Shown piece by piece: positions 18,251 to 24,599 of a stretch of DNA of 64,000 nucleotides. The notes below the pieces were generated by a model. That model was not told where the DNA came from. It did no database searches and saw nothing but the letters and a program-made list of their open reading frames with translations. Within the stretch, counting starts at the first letter, position 1, and each line of letters opens with the position of its first letter. A program made the translations under genes and the position numbers. Location: contig NZ_CP041188.1 of the NCBI RefSeq assembly GCF_006517235.1, positions 3,968,001 to 4,032,000 of the forward strand, read 5' to 3'. The DNA is from Pseudarthrobacter sp. NIBRBAC000502772. GTDB lineage: Bacteria > Actinomycetota > Actinomycetes > Actinomycetales > Micrococcaceae.

Positions 18251-18300
18251 CCGGTGGTCGAGCCTGTCGAGACCCAGGTTTCGACAAGCTCAACCACCGG
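18251..18300. repeat. Dispersed-type palindromic repeat
   Basis: Arms 18251-18274 and 18277-18300 (24 bases each, loop CA) pair with three mismatches that are all G-U tolerant. The core GGTTTCGACAAGCTCAACCA is a palindromic sequence I have seen many times in actinobacterial genomes. It lies downstream of the arsC-type gene ending at 18335 and may also work as a terminator. Confidence 0.7.
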
Positions 18301-18334
18301 TTTGGACAGGCTCTACCCACGGCGTTGGGCCAGC

Positions 18335-18757
18335 TCAGTTGCCGGTGAGTTCCGCATGAAGCTTGCGGACGCGGGCGTTGATGTCGTCGCGGACGAGGCG
18401 CATGCGCTCCGTGCCTTCGATGCCCCGGGTGGAAGGTTCGTCGGTTTCCCAGATTTCGAAGCGGGTGCCTTCGCGGGGTTCGAGCTTTGCTTCGGTGCCC
18501 AGGACGATCACGACGTCGACGGTGTCAAGCACTTCGTCTGTGACGGGCTTAGGGTGTTCCCCCGAAATGTCGATGCCGAGTTCGTTCAGGGATTCCACAG
18601 CCTCGTTGTTCAGGCAGCTGCCCGGCTTGGTGCCTGCCGAATAAACGGTGACCCCTTCGCCGGCGAGGTCCCGCATGAGACCGGCCGCCAGCTGGGACTT
18701 CCCGCCGTTCTTGCTGCAGACGAACAGGATGCGGGGAGTCTTGGTGCTTTCGGTCAT
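18335..18757 (-). CDS. Arsenate reductase-like LMW phosphatase with Lys in the P-loop
   Basis: A 140-residue low-molecular-weight phosphatase fold. The P-loop is FVCSKNGGKSQ with Cys14 and, at the place of the invariant arginine of C-x5-R, Lys20. The second-half cysteines used by thioredoxin-type ArsC are also absent (VLGTEAKLEPREG in place of MGCGDEC). This places it in a distinct subgroup related to corynebacterial ArsC variants; activity on arsenate is likely from context but the altered loop leaves doubt. Its ATG overlaps the stop of the upstream arsC-type gene (ATGA), so it ends the ars operon. Confidence 0.75.
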   Translation of the reverse strand: MTESTKTPRILFVCSKNGGKSQLAAGLMRDLAGEGVTVYSAGTKPGSCLNNEAVESLNELGIDISGEHPKPVTDEVLDTVDVVIVLGTEAKLEPREGTRFEIWETDEPSTRGIEGTERMRLVRDDINARVRKLHAELTGN

Positions 18758-19425
18758 GAGTGGGTGTCTTCTTTCTGTTGTGCGGTCAGGAGTGAGCCGA
18801 CGAGGGTTTTGATGCGGGCGTGGATTTCGTCGCGGATTTCCCGGACGGTCTCCAGGGAATGTCCGGCGGGGTCGGTGAGGTCCCAGTCTTCATAGCGTTT
18901 CCCGGGGTAGATGGGGCAGGAGTCCCCGCAGCCCATCGTGATGACGACATCAGATGCCCGCACGACGTCGTCCGTGAGTGGCTTCGGATAGTCCTTGCCC
19001 AGGTCCAAGCCCATTTCGGACATTACAGTCACAACCGTTGGATCCAGCTCAGCCGCCGGCATGGAGCCTGCCGACCGGACGCGGATCCTGCCCTTGGCTT
19101 CAACAGTGAGCAGCGCGGCAGCCATCTGAGACCTCCCGGCGTTCTGCACGCAAACGAACAGGACCTCCGGGACCTCGGAGACCACCGTCCCTTTGGATTT
19201 GGCCAGGGCGGCCAGCCGGTCGTTGGCGAAGTGTTCTGTGGTGGCAGGCAGGTAGGCGCTGATCTTCGCTGTCCGGGCCAAGGCCGTGTACGACTCGAAG
19301 ACGTAGCGTTCGACGGTCTCGACGGCGAACACCCCGGTGAAACGCTCGGCGAGGCGTTCGCTGATCCGGTGCAGGATTTCAGTGTTGTCCTGCAATCCCA
19401 GCGTCGTTTTCTGGTGTTCGGTCAT
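18754..19425 (-). CDS. arsC: Arsenate reductase with N-terminal three-helix domain
   Basis: A 223-residue protein. Residues 1-77 form a helical domain (EILHRISERLAERF, then a region rich in Tyr/Ala) often fused to actinobacterial ArsC; residues 85-223 are the LMW-phosphatase ArsC with P-loop VCVQNAGRS (Cys92, Arg98) and the later MGCGDSCPIY. Family knowledge: such enzymes reduce arsenate through an arseno-mycothiol adduct resolved by mycoredoxin. The start at 19425 is set by AAGGGAGTACTGCC just upstream; a longer reading overlaps the flavoprotein gene. It overlaps the next gene by 4 bases. Confidence 0.85.
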   Translation of the reverse strand: MTEHQKTTLGLQDNTEILHRISERLAERFTGVFAVETVERYVFESYTALARTAKISAYLPATTEHFANDRLAALAKSKGTVVSEVPEVLFVCVQNAGRSQMAAALLTVEAKGRIRVRSAGSMPAAELDPTVVTVMSEMGLDLGKDYPKPLTDDVVRASDVVITMGCGDSCPIYPGKRYEDWDLTDPAGHSLETVREIRDEIHARIKTLVGSLLTAQQKEDTHS

Positions 19426-19477
19426 GGCAGTACTCCCTTGGCGTGCGTCCGGAACGGTGCGTCGTGGTCTGTTGTGG

Positions 19478-20863
19478 TCAGTGTTCCCCGGAGCGGCCGT
19501 GAGCCAGCCCGGTGGGGAATCCAACGAGGACCGGTTCCGGGGCGGCGCAACAGCCGCTCTCCGCCGATCCGTCAGTGTCTGCTATTGAGGCCGCGGGGAC
19601 GTCGCAGCTGGTGCCGGCGTCTGTGGAGCAAACCCCGGTTTCGGGCAGTTCAAGGTGGACAGTGTCCGCCCCGGCCTGGTCGCCGGCGAGGGCCGCGGCG
19701 ACGGACCTGACCTGTTCGTAACCGGTGGCCAGCAGGAACGTCGGGGCACGGCCGTAGGACTTCATGCCGACGATATAGAAGTCCTTCTCCGGGTGGGCGA
19801 GCATCTTGGCGCCGTGCGGCTGGACAGTGCCGCAGGAGTGGAATTCGGGGTCGATCAAAGGGCCCAGCTCGACGGGTGCTTCGACAGCGGGGTCAAGGTT
19901 GAGCCGGAGTTCGTGCAGGATGACCAGGTCCGGCCGGAAGCCCGTGCAGGGGACGATGATGTCCGCTTCCAGAGTGCGTCCGTCGACTGCTTCTACGGTG
20001 ACGCCGGAATCCAGTGTTTTGAGGGCAGCGATCCCGAAGCCGGTGTGCAGTTCGATTGTTCCGGCCTCCACGAGTCGGCGGAGCCTGGCGCCTAGTTGGC
20101 CGCGGGCGGGCAGGCCGTCGGCGTCGGCGCCTCCATAGGCCTTGTCAGCGGATGCTCCGCGCACGGCCCACAGGATGGTGGTTCCGGGTTCGTCCTTGGC
20201 GAGGTCTGCCAGATTGATCAGGGTGTTCGCGGCCGAGTGCCCGGCTCCCACGACCAGGACGCGGCGGCCCGCGAAGGACGTGCGGTCCCGTCCTGTGACG
20301 TCCGGCAGGGGCGAGGAGATCCGGGCGGCCGCCGTGTCTTCGCCGATGGCGGGCAGCCCGGAAGTTCCGAGCGGGTTGCGGGTGGACCACGTGCCGGAGG
20401 CGTCAATGACGGCCGCCACCGTGTGGTCACGGATTTCACCGCCGTCGTGTACGACCCGGACGGTGAAAGGGGTGGCGTCACGGTCCCGGACGTGGGTTTT
20501 GTCCATGCCCTGGCGTGTAACGGCAATGACGCGTGCGCTGGTCTGGAGCCGGGAGGAGATCTCCGGGGTTGCAGCCAGCGGGGCGAGGTAATTGTCGATC
20601 AGTTCCCCGCCGTAAGGCAGTGCCGTCAGGCGAGGGGATTCCCAGCCGGCGTCCTCCAGCAAACGCACGGCCGCGGCGTCGAGGTTGAATCGCCAGGGTG
20701 AGAACAGCCGGATGTGGCGCCACTGTTCGATGGCGGATCCCGCTGTCGAGCCTGCCTCGAAGATCAGCGGCTCGAGGCCACGTTCGAGCAGGTGGGCTGC
20801 GGTAGCAAGACCGACGGGGCCGGCGCCGATGACGGCGACGGGAAGGGTCTTTAGCGGATCCAT
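19478..20863 (-). CDS. arsO: ars-operon flavoprotein monooxygenase-like (ArsO type)
   Basis: A 461-residue FAD/NADPH-dependent oxidoreductase. The first Rossmann motif is VAVIGAGPVGLATAAHL (residues ~9-25) and the second is VLVVGAGHSAANTLINL (about 200-216), the layout of flavin monooxygenases. Genes of this type are found in actinobacterial ars operons and called ArsO; the reaction is not settled. The last ~55 residues carry a Cys-rich tail with VCSTDAGTSCDV and SGCCAAP, which could bind As(III). It lies between the Cys-Cys micropeptide and an arsC gene on one minus-strand transcript. Confidence 0.75.
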   Translation of the reverse strand: MDPLKTLPVAVIGAGPVGLATAAHLLERGLEPLIFEAGSTAGSAIEQWRHIRLFSPWRFNLDAAAVRLLEDAGWESPRLTALPYGGELIDNYLAPLAATPEISSRLQTSARVIAVTRQGMDKTHVRDRDATPFTVRVVHDGGEIRDHTVAAVIDASGTWSTRNPLGTSGLPAIGEDTAAARISSPLPDVTGRDRTSFAGRRVLVVGAGHSAANTLINLADLAKDEPGTTILWAVRGASADKAYGGADADGLPARGQLGARLRRLVEAGTIELHTGFGIAALKTLDSGVTVEAVDGRTLEADIIVPCTGFRPDLVILHELRLNLDPAVEAPVELGPLIDPEFHSCGTVQPHGAKMLAHPEKDFYIVGMKSYGRAPTFLLATGYEQVRSVAAALAGDQAGADTVHLELPETGVCSTDAGTSCDVPAASIADTDGSAESGCCAAPEPVLVGFPTGLAHGRSGEH

Positions 20864-20948
20864 GCTGTCCTCTGTTTCATCCGTTGGTGTGCGGTTCGAT
20901 CGGGGTGCCTGCCGGAGCCTTGTGGGACCGGCAGGCCGGGGCGCCTGT

Positions 20949-21020
20949 TCAGCAGCAGTCCAGATCGTCCTCGTCGCAGCAGCCCGTATCGGTGCAGCAA
21001 TCGGTGTCCATCCAGTTCAC
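20949..21020 (-). CDS. Cys-Cys micropeptide in the ars operon
   Basis: A tiny ORF inside the ars operon, 25 bases after arsC and 85 before arsO. From ATG 21011 it encodes the 20-residue MDTDCCTDTGCCDEDDLDCC; a GTG at 21020 adds three residues. The strong purine run AGGGAGGGGG (21021-21030 on the minus strand) precedes it, at a distance that is a bit short for the GTG and a bit long for the ATG. Three vicinal cysteine pairs and eight acidic residues make a natural thiol ligand set for As(III) or other soft metals. I know no described family like it. It could be an arsenic buffer or chaperone, or a leader peptide; expression is unproven. Confidence 0.5.
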   Translation of the reverse strand: MNWMDTDCCTDTGCCDEDDLDCC

Positions 21021-21045
21021 CCCCCTCCCTAACGGCGGCGTGTGG

Positions 21046-21468
21046 TTACTTGGCGGCCGGGACCAGGGACTCGATGAGTCCTTCGATGCGGGTCTTGATC
21101 TCGTCACGGATGGGGCGGACAGACTCCACGCCCTGCCCGGCCGGGTCTTCCAGGACCCAGTCCTCGTAGCGCTTGCCGGGGAAGTACGGGCATTCGTCAC
21201 CGCAGCCCATGGTGATCACGACGTCGGACTCCTTCACGGCCTCGGTGGTGAGGACTTTGGGGATCTCTGCAGACATGTCGATGCCCAGTTCGGCCATGGC
21301 CTCGACGGCGGCCGGGTTGACCTTATCCGCAGGCTGGGAACCGGCGGAACGCACCTCGATCCCGCCCTTGGAAATCGTGGTGAGGAAGGCAGCGGCCATC
21401 TGCGAACGGCCGGCATTGTGGACGCAGACGAAGAGGACGGACGGCTTCTTGGCGGTTTCGGTGCTCAC
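21046..21468 (-). CDS. arsC: Arsenate reductase, LMW-phosphatase type
   Basis: A 140-residue ArsC, first gene of the minus-strand ars operon. The P-loop is FVCVHNAGRS with nucleophile Cys15 and Arg21. Cys89 and Cys93 (MGCGDEC) follow, and KRYEDWVLEDPAG carries the general-acid aspartate. In actinobacteria this form works with mycothiol and mycoredoxin; mshD is in the same window. The ATG has CAGGAGAAACAC as SD. The promoter with two ArsR-type operators is at 21545-21601. Confidence 0.9.
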   Translation of the reverse strand: MSTETAKKPSVLFVCVHNAGRSQMAAAFLTTISKGGIEVRSAGSQPADKVNPAAVEAMAELGIDMSAEIPKVLTTEAVKESDVVITMGCGDECPYFPGKRYEDWVLEDPAGQGVESVRPIRDEIKTRIEGLIESLVPAAK

Positions 21469-21544
21469 GTGTTTCTCCTGGAATCAGTTGCGTGTGGATC
21501 AGTTTTGATGAGGTCGTCGTGTCCGCACCACCCACACCGACTAG

Positions 21545-21601
21545 ACATTGATATGCGTCGATGTATGCAGTATCGGACAATATATTGATGGTTGTCAATA
21601 T
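21545..21601 (-). promoter_or_regulatory. ars operon promoter with two ArsR operators
   Basis: On the minus strand a perfect -35 TTGACA (21598-21593) is followed after 18 bases by GATACT (21574-21569). Two inverted repeats of one design flank this: ATATTGA-N6-TCAATAT at 21582-21601 covers the -35 box, and ACATTGA-N6-TCGATGT at 21545-21564 lies just after the expected transcription start. The same element occurs before arsR at 23153-23172. Binding there would block polymerase, so As(III)-released repression is expected. Confidence 0.7.
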
Positions 21602-21617
21602 TTACGGGCGTGGACTA

Positions 21618-22292
21618 TCAGGCAGCGTGCAGTCGGGGCGCGAGGCCGGTAACGCGGTGGAAGATGTCAGTGAAGGCGCCCTCGAAAGCATCCTCCGTGT
21701 TTAGGCGCAGTGGATCCGGAACAGACCAATGGATCCCTCCCAGGTTGAGGATTTCCTCGTGGGCGTTGTCGCACACGGTCACGACGAAGTCATCATCGTG
21801 CGCCACTTCATCGAGCCGGCGCGGGGGATGGTCCGCGAGAGCAACACCGTGGCGACTCGCGACATCAATGGCACCCAGGGCGATGCGGTCCGCGGGGTGG
21901 GTGCCCGCCGAGGCCGAGGGGATGTCGCTGACCTGATTCCAGAGTGCGACGGCCAGCTGGGACCTGGCGCTGTTGCGCGTGCAGACGAAGAGGACACGGC
22001 GGGCGCCGTGTTCGCGGCCGGGGGCCAGTCCCTCCAACGCCCCTGCGGCCAGCCGGATGTAGCTGCGGCGCTTGTCCGCCTCCGAACGGTGGCGCGTCGC
22101 CAGGCCCGCGGCTTCGAGTGTGCGCAGGTGGTGCGACAGCAGGTTCGACGGCATCCCGAGCTCGGCCTGCAGCTCCGTGGGGGAAAGATCCCCCAGGGTC
22201 AGCAGGTCCACGATGCGCAGCCGCGCGGGATCCGCCAGGGCCGCATGCTTGGCGACCCGCGCGCGGAAAACTTCAACTGGGTCAATGATCAT
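21618..22292 (-). CDS. ArsR-type repressor fused to an arsenate reductase domain
   Basis: A 224-residue fusion. Residues 1-90 are an ArsR/SmtB winged helix (HAALADPARLRIVDLL, then PSNLLSHHLRTLEAAG as recognition helix). Residues 98-224 are a LMW-phosphatase domain with P-loop FVCTRNSARS (Cys104, Arg110). The N-terminal part lacks the usual metal-binding cysteine motif of ArsR proteins, so sensing may be through the enzyme domain; this is inference. The ATG at 22292 follows a -10 at leaderless distance. It is divergent from the aquaporin gene, with a TTGACT/AGTCAA inverted repeat between. Confidence 0.8.
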   Translation of the reverse strand: MIIDPVEVFRARVAKHAALADPARLRIVDLLTLGDLSPTELQAELGMPSNLLSHHLRTLEAAGLATRHRSEADKRRSYIRLAAGALEGLAPGREHGARRVLFVCTRNSARSQLAVALWNQVSDIPSASAGTHPADRIALGAIDVASRHGVALADHPPRRLDEVAHDDDFVVTVCDNAHEEILNLGGIHWSVPDPLRLNTEDAFEGAFTDIFHRVTGLAPRLHAA

Positions 22293-22331
22293 TGATTCAA
22301 TTTTGACTGAGTAAATATCTTGAGTCAAGCT
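22292..22331. promoter_or_regulatory. Divergent promoters with inverted repeat between arsR-arsC fusion and aquaporin
   Basis: TTGACT (22303-22308) and AGTCAA (22323-22328) form an inverted repeat with 14 bases between. On the minus strand TTGACT (22328-22323) and CAAAAT (22305-22300) are 17 bases apart and point to a leaderless start at 22292. On the plus strand TTGATT (22292-22297) and TATCTT (22316-22321) could serve the aquaporin gene. The repeat differs from the other ArsR sites in this locus, so the fusion protein probably has its own operator here. Confidence 0.5.
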
Positions 22332-22337
22332 GTTGGT

Positions 22338-23078
22338 ATGACTTCTCAACAACCGCCGTTGTGGCGCCGCGCCTTCGCCGAACTACTCGGTTCCAGTTTG
22401 CTCGTTATGATCGTCGTTGGCTCGGGGATCATGGCACAGCAGCTCTCCCCCAGCGACATCGGCCTGCAGCTGCTGCAGAACAGCACGGCCACGGTTCTGG
22501 GTCTGACGGTGCTGATCCTCGTCTTCGGACCCGTCAGCGGCGCACACTTCAACCCCGTCGTCTCGCTCGTGGACTGGGCCCTCGGCCGGCGCAGCGGAAC
22601 CGGATTAACACTTCCGGACCTGGGCACATATGTAGTTGCCCAAACCGTCGGTGCAATCAGCGGCAGCGTGGTGGCCAACGCCATGTTTGAGGTGGGCACT
22701 TCCATCTCGGTGAAGGACCGCGCCACCACCGGGCACCTGCTGGGCGAAGTCGTCGCGACGGCAGGGCTCGTCCTGTTGATCTTCGCCCTGGCAGCCACAA
22801 ACCGGGGCACCCTCGCAGCCCCCGCCGTGGGTGCCTACATCGGCGCCGCCTACTGGTTCACGTCCTCAACGTCCTTCGCCAACCCCGCCGTGACGGTCGG
22901 CCGCATCTTCAGTGACACCTTCGCCGGCATCGCACCCGCTTCAGTTCCCGGGTTCGTCGTGGCGCAACTGCTCGGGGCGGCCGTAGGCCTGGGGCTTCTG
23001 CTCATCCTGTTCCCGTCTGCGGCCCGCAACGCAGACGACGTCGTTCTTCCGCACGCATCGGAAAAGGCCAGCTCCTAA
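22338..23078 (+). CDS. aqpS: Aquaporin family channel, AqpS-like
   Basis: A 246-residue MIP channel with six membrane helices and two half-helix motifs: the first is NPV (Asn72-Val74) in place of NPA, the second is NPA (Asn182-Ala184) but is followed by Val185 where most aquaporins have the selectivity-filter arginine. A filter without Arg favours a wider pore, fitting uncharged solutes such as arsenous acid. In Sinorhizobium meliloti an aquaporin (AqpS) replaces the efflux pump in the ars operon and lets As(III) flow out. No ArsB or Acr3 gene is in this locus. I start at ATG 22338; a TTG at 22320 is in frame. Confidence 0.8.
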   Translation: MTSQQPPLWRRAFAELLGSSLLVMIVVGSGIMAQQLSPSDIGLQLLQNSTATVLGLTVLILVFGPVSGAHFNPVVSLVDWALGRRSGTGLTLPDLGTYVVAQTVGAISGSVVANAMFEVGTSISVKDRATTGHLLGEVVATAGLVLLIFALAATNRGTLAAPAVGAYIGAAYWFTSSTSFANPAVTVGRIFSDTFAGIAPASVPGFVVAQLLGAAVGLGLLLILFPSAARNADDVVLPHASEKASS

Positions 23079-23152
23079 GACTTCGTCGACCGGTCCGACG
23101 GCGGGCAAGCCTCCGGAGCGTAGCCACCTCCGGGTCGAGCGGCGGGATTAAT

Positions 23153-23183
23153 ACATTGATGATGGTCAATATTCGGGCATAAT
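23153..23183 (+). promoter_or_regulatory. arsR promoter with ArsR operator
   Basis: The inverted repeat ACATTGA-TGATGG-TCAATAT (23153-23172) matches the two operators of the ars operon at 21545-21601 in arms and 6-base spacer. It covers TTGATG (23156-23161), which is 16 bases before CATAAT (23178-23183). The -10 is 6 bases before the arsR ATG. This fits autorepression of a leaderless arsR mRNA. Confidence 0.65.
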
Positions 23184-23189
23184 GGGTAC

Positions 23190-23540
23190 ATGAACTTGCT
23201 GCCCGTAATCGATCAGGCCACGGATGACGCCTGCTGCACCCCGGCAGGTCCGCCCGCATTGGGGGCCGAGGAAGCCAAGCAGAAGGCCCTGGTCTTCAAA
23301 GCCCTGGCCGACCCCAACCGACTGCGGCTGCTGTCCATCGTTAAGGCCGAATCCTCGGGCGAGTCCTGCGTGTGCGACCTGACCGACCCGCTGGACCTGG
23401 GCCAGCCCACGGTTTCCCACCACCTGAAAATCCTGGTGGACGCCGGTCTGCTGCACCGCGAAAAGCGTGGAACCTGGGCCTATTACTCCCTGGTTCCGGG
23501 GGCACTTGACGACGTAGCAGGGCTTCTGGCAACCCTCTGA
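23190..23540 (+). CDS. arsR: ArsR arsenite-responsive repressor
   Basis: A 116-residue ArsR/SmtB repressor. Cys15-Cys16 (ATDDACCTP) near the N terminus and Cys60/Cys62 (GESCVCDL) near the first helix of the winged helix match the As(III) site described for Corynebacterium ArsR (two adjacent N-terminal cysteines plus one more). The recognition helix is PTVSHHLKILVDAG. The three copies of the same operator (two before the minus-strand arsC operon, one before arsR) suggest that this protein controls both units. The ATG has no SD and follows a -10 closely. Confidence 0.9.
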   Translation: MNLLPVIDQATDDACCTPAGPPALGAEEAKQKALVFKALADPNRLRLLSIVKAESSGESCVCDLTDPLDLGQPTVSHHLKILVDAGLLHREKRGTWAYYSLVPGALDDVAGLLATL

Positions 23541-23546
23541 CCGGCC

Positions 23547-24515
23547 TCAGGGGAGGGTGCCGCCCCGCGCCGCAATCCACAGTCCGTACCAGTCGGCCCG
23601 GGTCATGGCCTCCGCCACGCGGGCGGCGTCCGCGCAGGCCGCGATTCTCGCCGGATTCACGGTGCCGATCACGGGCGCAATGCCGGCCGGATGCTTCATC
23701 AGCCACCCCAGGAGGACGGCCTCCCCGGTGGTGCCGTACTGACCGGCAAGCTCCGCAACCATCGCGGCCGCGGCAGTCTCCGCCGCCGTCGGGTTTTCCG
23801 GAACTGCCCCCGTGTACAACCCTTGCGCCAGCGCGCCGTAAGCCTGCACGGTAACACCGTTGCTGCTGCAGTACTCCAGGGTCCCGTGCGGGAAGCTGTA
23901 GTCCACCGACTCCGGATGGTTCACCAGTACCTGGCTTTCCAGCCAGGCCCGCTTCAGCAGGCTCATCTCCAGCTGGTTGGCCACCACCGGCACCTCCAGC
24001 CGTTCCTGCAGCGCCTCGATCTGCGCGCCGGACATGTTGGACACCCCAAGCGCCCGCACCTTGCCGTCGGCCAGCAGTTGCCCGACGGCGGCCGCCACCT
24101 CCGCCAGGTCCGTCAGGGGATCCGGGCGGTGCAGCAGGAGGACGTCCACGTAATCCGTCTGCAGCCTCTTCAGGCTCCCGTCCACCCGCTCGAGGATGGA
24201 TTCGCGGCTGAGGTCATAGTGTGTGGCCAGCCCGCGTTCGCGGAGCCGGATCCCGCACTTGGTCTGCAGCCGGATCCGGTCGCGCAGGCCTGGTGTTGCC
24301 GCGAGAACCTCGCCGAACACCGCCTCGGACTTGCCGCTGCGGTAGATGTCCGCGTGGTCGAACAGCGTGATGCCGGCGTCCAGCGCGGCCTCGACGGCGG
24401 CGGCTGCCTCGTCCACATGCTGCACCTGATGCGGTTCGTCGGTCCAGCTGCCGCCCAGGCCCATGCAGCCGTAGATGAGTTCCTGCGCGGGGGATGGAAC
24501 GGTGTGTTGGGTCAT
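23547..24515 (-). CDS. Aldo/keto reductase
   Basis: A 322-residue NADPH-dependent reductase with the (beta/alpha)8 fold. The catalytic tetrad is visible: Asp in ALDAGITLFDHADIY, Tyr at the end of that segment, Lys in LQTKCGI and His in VLLLHRPDPL. The C-terminal NADP-binding part includes PVIGTVNPARIAACADA. It resembles the YdhF-type oxidoreductases. Substrate unknown. It converges with arsR (6 bases between stops) and has a strong SD (GAAAGGGTGAAGCA). It is not obviously part of the ars or sugar operons. Confidence 0.85.
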   Translation of the reverse strand: MTQHTVPSPAQELIYGCMGLGGSWTDEPHQVQHVDEAAAAVEAALDAGITLFDHADIYRSGKSEAVFGEVLAATPGLRDRIRLQTKCGIRLRERGLATHYDLSRESILERVDGSLKRLQTDYVDVLLLHRPDPLTDLAEVAAAVGQLLADGKVRALGVSNMSGAQIEALQERLEVPVVANQLEMSLLKRAWLESQVLVNHPESVDYSFPHGTLEYCSSNGVTVQAYGALAQGLYTGAVPENPTAAETAAAAMVAELAGQYGTTGEAVLLGWLMKHPAGIAPVIGTVNPARIAACADAARVAEAMTRADWYGLWIAARGGTLP

Positions 24516-24548
24516 TGCTTCACCCTTTCATGAGCCGGGGCAGACGCA

Positions 24549-24582
24549 CAGGTGGCGGGGCCCGGCCGGGTCCCGCCACCTG
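24549..24582 (-). terminator. Hairpin after the alpha-glucosidase operon
   Basis: CAGGTGGCGGG (24549-24559) pairs with CCCGCCACCTG (24572-24582) across 12 bases, between the GH13 stop and the aldo/keto reductase start. It has no T run on the minus strand, so efficiency is uncertain. Confidence 0.5.
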
Positions 24583-24599
24583 TTTGATCTTGGGTTATG

